DNA of 64,000 bases from JABSQH01 sp039177505 (GCA_039177505.1 JBCDFR010000010.1:13361-77360), one strand, 5' to 3'; counted from the stretch's first letter, positions 1 to 8,107 are shown. The notes: generated from the letters alone by a model not told the origin. Program-made: numbers and translations.

Positions 1-577
1 CTTCGGCGTTGAGTTGAAATAGGAGCTGCACAATTTCTTCACCGGTCGCCGAGTCGAGATTTCCGGTCGGTTCATCGGCGAGGACGATCGCCGGATCGCC
101 GACGAGCGCGCGGGCGATCGCCACCCGCTGACGTTCACCGCCGGAGAGCTTGCTCGGGCGGTGGTCGGCGCGATGGCCGAGCTGCACGCGTTCGAGTGCC
201 TCGGCGGCACGCCGACGACGCTCTCGCTGGGGCACACCGCGATACAGCAGGCCCATCGCTGCGTTGTCGAGCGCGGTGTGGCCCTCGAGCAGGTGAAAGC
301 TCTGGAACACGAACCCGATGCGGTGGGCGCGCAGGCCAGCAAGTGCTTTGTCGGACAGGGCCGACACCGGTTGACCGTCGATGATCACGTCGCCGGCTGT
401 CGAGCGGTCGAGGGTGCCGATGAGGTTGAGCATGGTCGACTTCCCCGAGCCGGACTGCCCGACCACGGCCAGGAAGTCGCCCTCATGGACGGTGAGGTCG
501 ACGTGGTCGACCGCACGCACCGGCGGCGTTCCCGGGTACTCCTTGACGACACCGTCGAGGGCGAGGACCCCGCTCAT
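1..577 (-). CDS. MacB/LolD-type ABC transporter ATP-binding protein (partial, C-terminus off the window edge)
   Basis: This reads from an ATG at 577 down through the left edge, so about 192 residues are visible. It is the ATPase of an efflux-type ABC system: Walker A GQSGSGKST, a FQSF Q-loop, the signature LSGGERQRVAIARA and Walker B IVLADEPTGNLD are all present, and the TGNLD ending is typical of the MacB/LolD/FtsE group. Its start overlaps the stop of the upstream adaptor gene (ATGA), so the two are coupled. The permease is presumably beyond the edge. With the peptidoglycan-binding adaptor and a lipoprotein it forms a MacAB-like export operon. The substrate cannot be inferred. Confidence 0.93.
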   Translation of the reverse strand, partial: MSGVLALDGVVKEYPGTPPVRAVDHVDLTVHEGDFLAVVGQSGSGKSTMLNLIGTLDRSTAGDVIIDGQPVSALSDKALAGLRAHRIGFVFQSFHLLEGHTALDNAAMGLLYRGVPQRERRRRAAEALERVQLGHRADHRPSKLSGGERQRVAIARALVGDPAIVLADEPTGNLDSATGEEIVQLLFQLNAE

Positions 578-1611
578 TGCGGCACCACCACTTCGTCGCC
601 TTCTTCGATGGCGCCCGACACTTCGGCAACGCCGTCGACCACTTCGCCGACAGTGACGCGCTGCAGTTCGGTCGTGCCGTCGGGCAGAAGTATCTCGAGG
701 GCGTAGCCGCCCTCTGCGACCGCGATCAGCGCACGCACCGGGACAAGCAGCACGCCTGTCGCCCGCTCGTCGATCACGAGCACGTCGACGATCGACGCAT
801 CGCCGGGGACGTCACCGTCGGGTTCGATCGTCGTACGCCAGATCCGGTCGCCGTTGTCGTCGGTGATCTGGCGTTGCTCGACGACCACGCCGGACACGTT
901 GGATCCGTCCGCGAAGCGGATCTCGACCTCGCCGCCCTCGGGGAGCGCCGCACGGTCGCGGTTGCTCGTGTCGACCGTGATCACCGGGGTGCCGTCGGTC
1001 AGCAGGAGCTCGTCGATCTGTGTGCCGACTCGTAGGTCCGACGACATACGCACCGGCGCGTCCACGAACGCGATGTGCTGGCGCGTGACGACACCGGTGT
1101 CGTCGAGGCCGTTGTCCTCCTGCCACTGTTTGACGGCGCGCTCAGTCTCCCATCCGAATACCCCATCGGGCTCGATGTCGTAACCGAAGAATGCGAGGTA
1201 CTGCTGGAACTGCAGCACGTCGCGTCCTTCGAGTGGCGGAGAGCTGCGTTCGAGATCGCGGTACAACGGCGTGTCGCCCTCGACGAGAAACAGCGGCTCC
1301 TCGTCGACATACAAGAGGACCTCGCCGGGTTCGACGATCGTCCCCGGCTCAGGTGCCCAGGTGACGATGCCGTCGCCAGTGCGCTCGTCGGGAAGCGGCA
1401 GCGACCACTCGTCACCGAACGACGCGTCGCCGACGAACTCAACGTCGGCGCGTAAGTCACCGCTCGTGACCTGAATGATCTCCGTGTCGGGGCTGACCTC
1501 GACTGTTGGGTCATCGCTCGCCGCGCTGTCGTCGGGGAGTGTTGTGACGATGGCGGCCCCGCCGACGAGCGCGGCGACGGCGGCGCCGCCGAGGATGAGA
1601 CGCCGCCGCAT
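574..1611 (-). CDS. Efflux adaptor with peptidoglycan-binding domain (MacA/HlyD-like)
   Basis: 345 residues. An N-terminal membrane anchor (about residues 4-25) is followed by an extracytoplasmic part with a PG_binding_1-like segment around residues 125-175 (RDVLQFQQYLAFFGYDIEPD, then WETERAVKQWQ) and a barrel-like C-terminal half. This architecture is typical of actinobacterial adaptors partnered with MacB-type ATPases and links the pump to the cell wall. I chose the ATG at 1611 rather than one 36 bases upstream because GGAGGG lies just before it and the ATG overlaps the preceding stop (TGATG). The order is lipoprotein, adaptor, ATPase. The substrate is unknown. Confidence 0.85.
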   Translation of the reverse strand: MRRRLILGGAAVAALVGGAAIVTTLPDDSAASDDPTVEVSPDTEIIQVTSGDLRADVEFVGDASFGDEWSLPLPDERTGDGIVTWAPEPGTIVEPGEVLLYVDEEPLFLVEGDTPLYRDLERSSPPLEGRDVLQFQQYLAFFGYDIEPDGVFGWETERAVKQWQEDNGLDDTGVVTRQHIAFVDAPVRMSSDLRVGTQIDELLLTDGTPVITVDTSNRDRAALPEGGEVEIRFADGSNVSGVVVEQRQITDDNGDRIWRTTIEPDGDVPGDASIVDVLVIDERATGVLLVPVRALIAVAEGGYALEILLPDGTTELQRVTVGEVVDGVAEVSGAIEEGDEVVVPQ

Positions 1612-2300
1612 CAGCTGCCCTCCAATTCGTCGAAGACGACAGCGCACTCATCGAGCGCATCGGCGAGGACATCAGGGTCGACGTCGTCGAGTGATCCGCT
1701 GGACTGTGGGTCGCTCGCCCCGGTCGAGCCGTCGAGGGCGAGACCGGTGCTCGAGGCGGCCATCATCCCCGTGTAGGCGCCAAGGCCCTTGTCGTCCATG
1801 CACTCCTGGAATCGCAGCTGGGCGTCTTGCATCGCAGCTTGCTCTTGTGCGTCGGGCGTGAACGCCCCCATCGCTGCTTCGGCGAGATCGGCGCAGGCTT
1901 CAGAGGCCGCGCGAAATTCCTCGAGGTCGATGTTGGCAAATCCTCCGGCTTGTGGATCGGCTTCGCTCCCTCCCATGCTGAACGAGCCGCCGCCGCTACC
2001 GAGCTCGATGCTGAGGTCGACGCCGTTCTCGGCGAGGCACTCCTGGTAGTCGACCATCGCCAACTCGGGGTCGATGTCGGCGGCGGCCTCGTCGGTCGCT
2101 CCGTCGAGGCTGGCGATCCCGCTGTTGTCGTCGCTGCTGCCGCCACATGCGGCGAGCGTCAATCCGCCGACTGCAGCGAGCGACAGGGCGATTGAAGAGC
2201 GGCGGCGTGTCGTGTTGTCGTTTGTCGTGACAGTCGACGGATCGGTCGTCGGTGTCATCTTGTTGTCCGGGCTGGGCGATGAGAGCTTGATTGTTGTCAT
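1611..2300 (-). CDS. Hypothetical lipoprotein, first gene of the MacAB-like operon
   Basis: Up to 229 residues. An N-terminal stretch (TRRRSSIALSLAAVGGL) leads to the lipobox LAAC, so the mature protein would be anchored on the outer face of the membrane. The rest is acidic and Gly/Ser-rich with two Cys-containing segments (YQECLAENGVD and RFQECMDDKGLG), an internal repeat suggesting paired small domains. No enzyme motif is seen. An alternative start is the ATG at 2258, which would shorten the region before the signal. It overlaps the adaptor gene by TGATG. Similar lipoproteins accompany peptidoglycan-binding adaptors in Actinobacteria, and I infer a role in the pump. Confidence 0.7.
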   Translation of the reverse strand: MTTIKLSSPSPDNKMTPTTDPSTVTTNDNTTRRRSSIALSLAAVGGLTLAACGGSSDDNSGIASLDGATDEAAADIDPELAMVDYQECLAENGVDLSIELGSGGGSFSMGGSEADPQAGGFANIDLEEFRAASEACADLAEAAMGAFTPDAQEQAAMQDAQLRFQECMDDKGLGAYTGMMAASSTGLALDGSTGASDPQSSGSLDDVDPDVLADALDECAVVFDELEGS

Positions 2301-2353
2301 GGCTCCGATCGTGACGATCGACCCCTGAGGCCGTGGTGAAGGCTGTTCTCACC

Positions 2354-2368
2354 GATTCCTTAGGAATC
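2354..2368. promoter_or_regulatory. Inverted repeat in the divergent efflux/two-component promoter region
   Basis: GATTCC-TTA-GGAATC is a perfect 6-bp inverted repeat in the 88-bp gap between the minus-strand efflux operon and the plus-strand two-component genes, about 20 bp before the GGAGG ribosome binding site. Position and symmetry make it a candidate operator for the divergent pair. The regulator is unknown, although the adjacent response regulator is the natural suspect. OmpR-type regulators more often use direct repeats. Confidence 0.35.
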
Positions 2369-2388
2369 CGCTGCCAAGCTGGAGGTCG

Positions 2389-2524
2389 ATGAGAGTGCTG
2401 GTCGTGTGAGAGTGCTGGTCGTGTGAGAGTGCTGGTCGTGTGAGAGTGCTGGTCGTGTGAGAGTGCTGGTCGTGTGAGAGTGCTGGTCGTGTGAGAGTGC
2501 TGGTCGTGTGAGAGTGCTGGTCGT
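2389..2524 (+). repeat. 17-bp tandem repeat (about 7.9 copies) forming a chain of seven mini-ORFs before the response regulator
   Basis: The unit GAGAGTGCTGGTCGTGT repeats head to tail from 2391 to 2509 (seven full copies, no mismatch), then a 15-base partial copy enters the response regulator gene. The unit is a duplication of that gene's own start. GGAGG at 2381-2385 precedes ATG 2389, which reads MRVLVV and stops at TGA 2407-2409. Every later copy supplies a GTG (2406, 2423, 2440, 2457, 2474, 2491) overlapping the previous TGA as GTGA and again encoding MRVLVV-stop. The eighth GTG (2508) opens the real regulator. Removing all seven copies would restore ATG 2389 in frame with the gene. Confidence 0.95.
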
Positions 2525-3182
2525 AGAGGACAACGCGTCGCTGGCCGACGCGGTGCAACGCGGTCTCACCGCCGAGGGTTTTGTCGTCGACGTGTCGGGC
2601 GACGGCATCGACGGCTTGTGGCGTGCGCGGGAGTTCGACTACGACGCAATCGTTCTCGACATCATGTTGCCCGGGCTCAATGGTTTCGAGGTGTGTCGGT
2701 CGCTTCGTGCCGAAGGTGTCGACACGCCGATCCTGATGCTGACCGCCAAGGACGGCGATTTCGATCAGGTCGAGGGTCTCGAACTCGGCGCCGACGACTA
2801 TCTGACCAAGCCGTTTTCGTTTCCAGTCCTCGTCGCCCGCCTCCGCGCGCAGATGCGCCGGGGAAGCGGCCAGCGGCAACCCGATGTGCTCGAGGTCGCC
2901 GACCTCCGGCTCGACACCGCTCGTCATCGCTGCACCCGGGCGGGCGCGAACATCGACCTCACGCCACGCGAGCGGGCGCTGCTCACGACACTGATGCGCG
3001 AGCCTGGGAATCCGTTCAGTCGAAGCGAGCTCCTCGATCGAGTCTGGGGCACCGATTTCGATGGCGACAGCAACGTGGTCGACGTGTACGTCGGCTATCT
3101 GCGTCGCAAGATCGACGGCGGTCATGCGGCGAAGCTGATCCAGACGGTGCGCGGCGTCGGCTATCAGGTGACGGCGCCGTGA
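2508..3182 (+). CDS. OmpR/PhoB-family response regulator
   Basis: 224 residues: receiver domain (1-115) with acidic residues E7/D8, phosphoacceptor D51 (VLDIMLPG) and a Lys in MLTAKD, then a winged-helix DNA-binding domain ending in GVGYQVTAP. It is phosphorylated by the kinase gene that overlaps it (GTGA at 3179-3182). The start used is GTG 2508, the last of a chain of repeats. No good Shine-Dalgarno sequence lies directly before it, so translation probably depends on reinitiation from the upstream mini-ORFs or on leaky entry. Divergence from the MacAB-like operon suggests it controls that pump, which is inference. Confidence 0.93.
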   Translation: MRVLVVEDNASLADAVQRGLTAEGFVVDVSGDGIDGLWRAREFDYDAIVLDIMLPGLNGFEVCRSLRAEGVDTPILMLTAKDGDFDQVEGLELGADDYLTKPFSFPVLVARLRAQMRRGSGQRQPDVLEVADLRLDTARHRCTRAGANIDLTPRERALLTTLMREPGNPFSRSELLDRVWGTDFDGDSNVVDVYVGYLRRKIDGGHAAKLIQTVRGVGYQVTAP

Positions 3183-4531
3183 CGGGTCGCTCCGAGCGGT
3201 CACGCGTCGGCGTTCGTTTGCGCGTCGTCGCTGCCGTGACCGCAGTGTTTGGTATCGGGGCGATCGTGCTCGCCGTCGCGTTGCTCAACGTGGTCGAGTC
3301 GCAGCTCGTCGACGAACGCTTCGAGGCAGCCGAGGCGGACCTCAATGCATATCTCGACAGCCTCGAAACGGGGGAGAGCGGCGACGCTTCGATGGCCATT
3401 CCCACCGAGTCGGCGTTCAACAGCCGTCTCGTCGTCGTCGACCAGTTCGGGCAAACGATCAGCGACGGCGACACTGACTCGACCGTGATCGAGCTCGTCC
3501 CGGTGGGCGAACCGACCACGCTCGTTGCAGGTCAGGTGGAAGCGGTCGATCTTGGCGACGACGTCGCGGCGGTGTCGTCGTCGGTGTCGATCGGAGCCGA
3601 ACAGTTCACCATCACCGCGGCGAACCCGTTGCAACCGGTGCTCGACAGCCTCGACTCCGTGCGCGCTGCGCTCTGGGTGGCGCTGCCGATCCTGATCGCC
3701 CTTGTCGGCGGGTTGACGTACTACGTGAGCGGGCGGGCGCTCCGGCCGGTGCAGGCCATCACCTCGCGAGTCCGCGAGATCGACGACCAGCGGCTCGCCG
3801 AGCGGGTGCCGGAGCCGGCCGGCTCTGATGAGATCCATGACCTCGCCGTGACGATGAATGGGATGCTCGACCGGCTGGAGACGGCGCAACGTCGGCAGCG
3901 CCAACTCGCTGCGGATGCCTCGCACGAGTTGCGCAGCCCGGTGGCCGCCAGCCGCACCCAACTCGAAGTCGCGCTCGCCCGGCCCGGCGACGCCGACTGG
4001 CCCACGACGGCGCGCGCTGTGCTCGACGAGACCGAACACCTCGGCGACCTGATCGACGATCTGCTGGTGCTGGCGCGAATCGATGCCGAGGAGCACCCTC
4101 CGAGGTCCGACGTCGATCTGGACGACATGGTCGAGCAGGAAGGCCGGCGCCCCCGCGAGGTGCCGATCGTGGTGCACGTCGTCGAGCCCGTGCGAGTGCA
4201 TGGCGTCCCGAGCCAGTTGACGCGTGCAGTGCGCAACCTGATCGACAATGCGGCCAGACATGCGACGACCGAGGTACGAATCGAGCTGCGCCGTGCCGGC
4301 GACGTCGCCGAGATCATCGTCGACGATGACGGCCCGGGTATCGCCGAGGCCGATCGTGAGCGGGTGTTCGACCGGTTCGTACGACTCGACGAGGCCCGTG
4401 ATCGCGAGCGCGGCGGCGCCGGGCTCGGGCTGGCGATCGTGCGCGAGGTCGCGCGCGGGCACCGTGGCAGCGTCGAGATCGGCGATGCGCCGCTCGGCGG
4501 CGCCCGGTGCACGCTGCGCCTGCCCGTGTAG
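3179..4531 (+). CDS. Sensor histidine kinase (HAMP, HisKA, HATPase)
   Basis: 450 residues from GTG 3179, which overlaps the regulator stop. Transmembrane segment 1 lies about 14-37, an extracytoplasmic sensor of roughly 120 residues follows, then TM2 (LWVALPILIALVGGLTYYVS), a HAMP linker, the H-box with phospho-His249 (SHELRSP), the N-box (RNLIDNAARHA) and G-boxes (DDDGPGI, GGAGLGLAIV). All catalytic motifs are intact. It is the cognate partner of the upstream OmpR-type regulator. The signal is unknown. Confidence 0.94.
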   Translation: MTGRSERSRVGVRLRVVAAVTAVFGIGAIVLAVALLNVVESQLVDERFEAAEADLNAYLDSLETGESGDASMAIPTESAFNSRLVVVDQFGQTISDGDTDSTVIELVPVGEPTTLVAGQVEAVDLGDDVAAVSSSVSIGAEQFTITAANPLQPVLDSLDSVRAALWVALPILIALVGGLTYYVSGRALRPVQAITSRVREIDDQRLAERVPEPAGSDEIHDLAVTMNGMLDRLETAQRRQRQLAADASHELRSPVAASRTQLEVALARPGDADWPTTARAVLDETEHLGDLIDDLLVLARIDAEEHPPRSDVDLDDMVEQEGRRPREVPIVVHVVEPVRVHGVPSQLTRAVRNLIDNAARHATTEVRIELRRAGDVAEIIVDDDGPGIAEADRERVFDRFVRLDEARDRERGGAGLGLAIVREVARGHRGSVEIGDAPLGGARCTLRLPV

Positions 4532-4534
4532 CGG

Positions 4535-4649
4535 CCATTTTTTTTCGCGAAACTGTGCAAAGAGCGCATGGAATCCCCGGTTTTTCGGCGTGCCGTCTGT
4601 TCTTGTCGCGGAAACGTGCGAATTTCGCATGGAATCCCCGGTTTTTCGG
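4535..4649. repeat. Pair of dispersed hairpin repeats (family A), between convergent genes
   Basis: Two copies of a roughly 53-bp element end at 4588 and 4649, each finishing in GCATGGAATCCCCGG then TTTTTCGG, with a period of about 61 bp. The second copy contains a perfect hairpin TGCGAA-T-TTCGCA. The same element occurs as a pair at 44596-44721 and inverted at 38006-38056. Here it fills the gap between the kinase and the convergent ABC ATPase, where a bidirectional terminator or a REP-like element would be expected. Confidence 0.75.
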
Positions 4650-5429
4650 CTACATGCGACCGGCGTCGAGGACTCGTTGCAGGAAGGCTTGGGTTCGTTC
4701 GCGTTGGGGGTTGCCGAAGAGTTCCTCGGGAGGGGCTTGTTCGAGGATGCGCCCCTGGTGCAGGTAACACACCCGGTCGGAGATCTCGCGGGCGAAGGCC
4801 ATCTCGTGGGTGGCGATGAGCATCGTCATCCCGCTCTCTTTGAGACCACGGACCACGTCGAGTACTTCGCCGACCAGCTCGGGATCGAGCGCTGAGGTGA
4901 TCTCGTCGAGGAGCATCACCTCGGGGTTCATCGCCAACGAGCGGGCGATCGCCACGCGTTGTTGCTGTCCGCCCGACAGTTGGTCGGGATAGGCGTCGGC
5001 GCGTGCGGACAGGCCGAGCCGATCGAGCAGCGCCCGGGCATTGGTACGGGCCTCGGCCTTGTTCGTCTTGAGCACCTTGCGCGGCCCGATCGCCACGTTG
5101 TCGACGATGCTCATATGCGGAAACAGGTTGAAGCTCTGGAACACCATCCCGATCTTGCGCCGAATGGGATCGGGGTCGAGGCCGGGCTCGGCGATGTCGG
5201 CACCGTCGAGATAGACCTCGCCGTCGTCGATCGGTTCGAGCAGGTTGACACACCGCAACAGGGTCGACTTGCCCGAGCCTGAAGCGCCGATGAGGGTGAT
5301 CACGTCTCCCTCGGCGACATCGAGATCGATGCCGTCGAGCACGGTTGTGTCGTCGAATGCCTTGCGCACGTTGCGCAGCGCCACCTTCAGAGTGGCGGGC
5401 TCGCCTAGTTCGTTCGCCGGTTCGCTCAT
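4650..5429 (-). CDS. Polar amino acid ABC importer ATP-binding protein (GlnQ family)
   Basis: 259 residues with Walker A GASGSGKST, FQSFNLFPHM, the signature LSGGQQQRVAIARSLA, Walker B VMLLDEITSALDPEL and the switch His in IATHEMAF. This combination is characteristic of the amino acid importer ATPases GlnQ/HisP/GltL. It is the last gene of a binding protein - permease - ATPase operon and starts 19 bp after the permease stop. It hydrolyses ATP on the cytoplasmic side to drive uptake. The exact amino acid cannot be told. Confidence 0.93.
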   Translation of the reverse strand: MSEPANELGEPATLKVALRNVRKAFDDTTVLDGIDLDVAEGDVITLIGASGSGKSTLLRCVNLLEPIDDGEVYLDGADIAEPGLDPDPIRRKIGMVFQSFNLFPHMSIVDNVAIGPRKVLKTNKAEARTNARALLDRLGLSARADAYPDQLSGGQQQRVAIARSLAMNPEVMLLDEITSALDPELVGEVLDVVRGLKESGMTMLIATHEMAFAREISDRVCYLHQGRILEQAPPEELFGNPQRERTQAFLQRVLDAGRM

Positions 5430-5448
5430 CGGTGGGTCGAGTCGTCGT

Positions 5449-6297
5449 TCACGCGATCGCAGTGGCGCCGGTCCGGCGCCGCTGGCGGGCCAGGAGGTAG
5501 TCGGCCAATCGCGTGCATGGGATGGTCACGGCCAAGAAAATGATCGCCGCGCCGACGTAGGGCGTGAAGTTGGCGAACAGCGACGTGTCGATCTGTGCCC
5601 GGCGCAACACCTCGACCGGTCCGATCAGGCTGACGAGTGCCACGTCTTTCTGCAAGCTGACGAGGCTGTTCATTAACGGAGGGACCACCCGCCGAGTGGC
5701 TTGCGGCAGGATCACCGTCGTCATCGTCTGGTGGCTGGTCATCCCCAGCGATCGTGCTCCTGCCCGTTGACTCTCGTGGACGCTCTCGATGCCCGCACGG
5801 AACACCTCCGACACGTAGGCCGAGTACGACAACACCAGGGCGACGGTGCCCCAGATCAGCGGGTTGGACCACTCGCGCGATTCGAACAGACCGGGAACGC
5901 CGAAGCCGATCAACAGAATCGTGAGGATCACGGGCACGCCGCGGAACACGTCGGTGTAGATCACCGCAAAGGCTCTGATCGGAAACAGCGCCGGGCTGCG
6001 GGAGCCACGGGCCACGGCGACGAGGATCGATAGCACGAGGATGAGCGGCGTCGACCACAGAAAGATCTGGACGTCGAGCCAGAACGCCGAGAGCAGTCCG
6101 GGGAACGTCTCGCGCAAGACCTCGCCGTCAAAGAACGACTGGCGGACTCGATCCCAGCGAGGGGTGAGGGGGATGAGGATGACGAGCGTCGCCACGACGA
6201 GCACGGTGCTCGTCGTGGCGATGATCACCGCCCGGCGCCGCCGCGCCCGGTCATAGGCCTGACGGCGGGTGAGCGCCGGCGCCGGAGCGGTGGTCAC
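5449..6297 (-). CDS. Polar amino acid ABC importer permease (HisM/GlnP family)
   Basis: 282 residues with about five membrane helices and the EAA-type loop (VHESQRAGARSLGMTSHQTM) that contacts the ATPase. The region FRGVPVILTILLIGFGVP matches the conserved N-terminal permease signature (ar-F-RG-P). I take GTG 6297, one base after the stop of the binding-protein gene, rather than an ATG 75 bp upstream inside that gene. Only one permease gene is present, so the channel is probably a homodimer. Confidence 0.9.
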   Translation of the reverse strand: MTTAPAPALTRRQAYDRARRRRAVIIATTSTVLVVATLVILIPLTPRWDRVRQSFFDGEVLRETFPGLLSAFWLDVQIFLWSTPLILVLSILVAVARGSRSPALFPIRAFAVIYTDVFRGVPVILTILLIGFGVPGLFESREWSNPLIWGTVALVLSYSAYVSEVFRAGIESVHESQRAGARSLGMTSHQTMTTVILPQATRRVVPPLMNSLVSLQKDVALVSLIGPVEVLRRAQIDTSLFANFTPYVGAAIIFLAVTIPCTRLADYLLARQRRRTGATAIA

Positions 6298-6298
6298 G

Positions 6299-7315
6299 TC
6301 AACTTCCGGTGGTGATGAATGGGATGTCGGCGTTCTCCGACAGCCACTCCTCGGCGAGCGCGTCGAGCTCACCGGAGTCGGAGAGCGCGGTCACGGCCTC
6401 GCTGACACAGTCGGTCAGCGGGCTGTCCTTGTCGAGCACCAGCCCGAAGTCGTCGGTCGTGCCGCCGGCGTCGGGGGAGAACTGGCCGGTGACCACCGAG
6501 CCCTCGATTTCCACCGCGGACACGAACAGCGCCGTCGGCAGGTCGAACACCGCAGCGTCGATCTGGTTGGCTTCGAGCGCGGCCTTGGCGCCGACGTTGT
6601 CGTTGTACACGAACGGCTCCTCGTTGGGCTGGATCACGTCGGTGATGAACTGGAGGCTGGTGGTTCCGGCCTGGGCGCCGAACTTCACGTCTTGCAGCTC
6701 CTCCACGGTGGTCGCACCGATCGCCGGGGAACCCTCGAGGGCCACGATGGCCTGATTGGAGGAGTAGTAGGGGGTCGAGAAGTCGACGTTCTCCTCGCGC
6801 TCTTCGAGAATCGAGAACTGCTGGAGGTTGAAGTCGAAGTTCTTCGCGCCGGGCTGGATCGCCTCGTCGAACGTGGTGCGGACCCAGGTGACCTGATCGG
6901 CTGAATAGCCCATCTCCTCGGCCACCGCGTAGGCGACAGCCGCTTCGAATCCCTCCCCGGATTCAGGAGCGTTGTCGATCACCCACGGGAAGAACGCCGG
7001 TTCGCCGGTGGCGATGGTGAGCGTGCCGTCTGCGATGGTCGCCGAGCAATCGGCGCCGCCGCTCGCGGCGGTGGTCTCGCTCGCCGCATCGGTGGTGTCG
7101 CTGGCCGCATCGGTGGTGTCGCTGGCCGCATCGGTGGTGTCGCTGGCCGCATCGGTGGTGTCGCTGGCCGCATCGGTGGTGTCTGACGCCGCAGCGCTGG
7201 TGTCGCTCGACTCGTCGTCGTCGCCGCAGGCGGCGAAGACGAGCGCGCCGACCGCAACGAGGGGTATCAGCCGCGAGACACGGCCAGTCCGGGTACCGGT
7301 GGGGGAGCGTCGCAT
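6299..7315 (-). CDS. Extracellular amino acid-binding lipoprotein with a repeat linker
   Basis: 338 residues. The signal peptide ends in the lipobox VFAAC, then comes an acidic linker made of near-identical SDTTDAA repeats, then a SBP_bac_3 domain (TIATGEPAFFPWV ... FDFNLQQFSILEER ... VDFSTPYYSS). It captures the amino acid and delivers it to the downstream permease/ATPase. ATG 7315 is supported by AAGGAGAG immediately upstream; a longer reading to 7432 has no good signal peptide. It is divergent from a TetR gene across a 186-bp control region. Confidence 0.93.
   Translation of the reverse strand: MRRSPTGTRTGRVSRLIPLVAVGALVFAACGDDDESSDTSAAASDTTDAASDTTDAASDTTDAASDTTDAASDTTDAASETTAASGGADCSATIADGTLTIATGEPAFFPWVIDNAPESGEGFEAAVAYAVAEEMGYSADQVTWVRTTFDEAIQPGAKNFDFNLQQFSILEEREENVDFSTPYYSSNQAIVALEGSPAIGATTVEELQDVKFGAQAGTTSLQFITDVIQPNEEPFVYNDNVGAKAALEANQIDAAVFDLPTALFVSAVEIEGSVVTGQFSPDAGGTTDDFGLVLDKDSPLTDCVSEAVTALSDSGELDALAEEWLSENADIPFITTGS
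7083..7187. repeat. In-frame 21-bp tandem repeat, five copies, in the lipoprotein linker
   Basis: Five nearly identical 21-base units begin at 7083, 7104, 7125, 7146 and 7167 (last copy diverged at its end), each encoding a seven-residue SDTTDAA-type block. Nucleotide identity, not just protein identity, indicates recent slippage or recombination. Because the unit is a multiple of three, copy changes only lengthen or shorten the tether between the lipid anchor and the binding domain. Confidence 0.9.
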
Positions 7316-7420
7316 GAATCTCTCCTTCAGTTGTTGTTCACGCGGGCGCGACGTTACCCAGCGCCCCCGACGCAGTCGACCATCACGATCTGTGCCACGA
7401 CGGCCGTCACCGAGACCGGC

Positions 7421-7461
7421 ATCGATGATCAATTGGCGCGAATCGATGATCGATTGGCGCG
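7421..7461. promoter_or_regulatory. Pair of 20-bp direct repeats between the importer and tetR
   Basis: ATCGATGATCAATTGGCGCG (7421-7440) is followed by a copy differing at one base (7442-7461). The 21-bp period, two helical turns, places both copies on one face of the DNA in the divergent promoter region. ATCGAT and CAATTG/CGATTG give each copy local symmetry. They look like tandem operator sites, with the binder unknown. Confidence 0.55.
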
Positions 7462-7464
7462 CGT

Positions 7465-7494
7465 TTGACGATGAGACGCTTCCCGTCTTATCGT
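7465..7494 (+). promoter_or_regulatory. Likely tetR promoter with overlapping operator
   Basis: TTGACG (7465-7470) and TATCGT (7489-7494), 18 bp apart, make a plausible sigma-70-type promoter eight bases before the tetR ATG, so the transcript would be nearly leaderless. An imperfect palindrome, GATGAGACG-CTTCC-CGTCTTATC (7470-7492, one mismatch), lies across both elements, and another CGTCTCA half-site follows at once. This is the arrangement expected for autorepression by the TetR protein. Confidence 0.5.
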
Positions 7495-7501
7495 CTCACT
7501 C

Positions 7502-8107
7502 ATGTCGAGCGGAGATCGTCGTGCACCGTCGCCGACGGAGCGTCGCGTCCTCGACGCCGTTCGTTCGTGTTGCGAGCGGTGGGGGATCGAGAAGGTCACC
7601 GTCGACGACATCGCCCGCGAGTCGGGCGTTTCGAGAGCGACCTTGTATCGGCTGTTCCCGGGCGGCAAAGACGTGATGTTCGACGCGTTGCGGGTGCGCG
7701 AGATCGACGAGTTCTTCGCCGAGCTCGAGGGGCATCTCGCCGACGCGGCCGACCTGGAGGGCCTGCTGGTCAGGGCGATCACGGCGTCGACGGCAGCACT
7801 ACGCGACGACGAACACCTGGCGATCATGATGGCCACCGAACCGGGCTCGATCGTCAGCGAGCTGACCGTCGAGGGCCTGCCGCGCATCATCTCGATGGCC
7901 GCCGAGTCGCTCATGCCCTATGTCGAACAATTCATCCCGGTGGAGCAGGCGCGACCGGTGATCGACCTCGTTGTGCGGCTGGTGATCTCGTTCTTCCTCT
8001 CGCCGTCGCCCGATCTCGATCTCGCCGATCCGGCGTCGGCGCGCGCCTACATGACCCCACTGATCGACGCCGCAGTTGCGGCGGCTCGCACCGCATCCAC
8101 TCACTGA
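7502..8107 (+). CDS. TetR/AcrR-family transcriptional regulator
   Basis: 201 residues. The N-terminal HTH (VTVDDIARESGVSRATLYRLF, split over residues 32-52) is typical TetR; the C-terminal ligand domain is helical and has no recognisable specificity. The ATG at 7502 comes almost directly after the inferred promoter. The next gene, a diiron ferritin-like protein, begins 23 bp after its stop, so they probably form one transcript and the regulator likely controls that protein. Confidence 0.9.
   Translation: MSSGDRRAPSPTERRVLDAVRSCCERWGIEKVTVDDIARESGVSRATLYRLFPGGKDVMFDALRVREIDEFFAELEGHLADAADLEGLLVRAITASTAALRDDEHLAIMMATEPGSIVSELTVEGLPRIISMAAESLMPYVEQFIPVEQARPVIDLVVRLVISFFLSPSPDLDLADPASARAYMTPLIDAAVAAARTASTH

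Noticed and set aside
574..1647. Longer start for the efflux adaptor (12 extra residues)
   Set aside because: The extra codons lie inside the lipoprotein gene; ATG 1611 has a ribosome binding site and begins a proper membrane anchor.
2391..2524. CRISPR-like array
   Set aside because: The units are contiguous 17-bp copies without spacers and derive from the following gene's start; this is a tandem duplication.
2349..3203. Large antisense frame opposite the response regulator and many similar frames throughout
   Set aside because: High GC content creates long antisense frames; they lack family motifs and ribosome binding sites while the sense genes are unmistakable.
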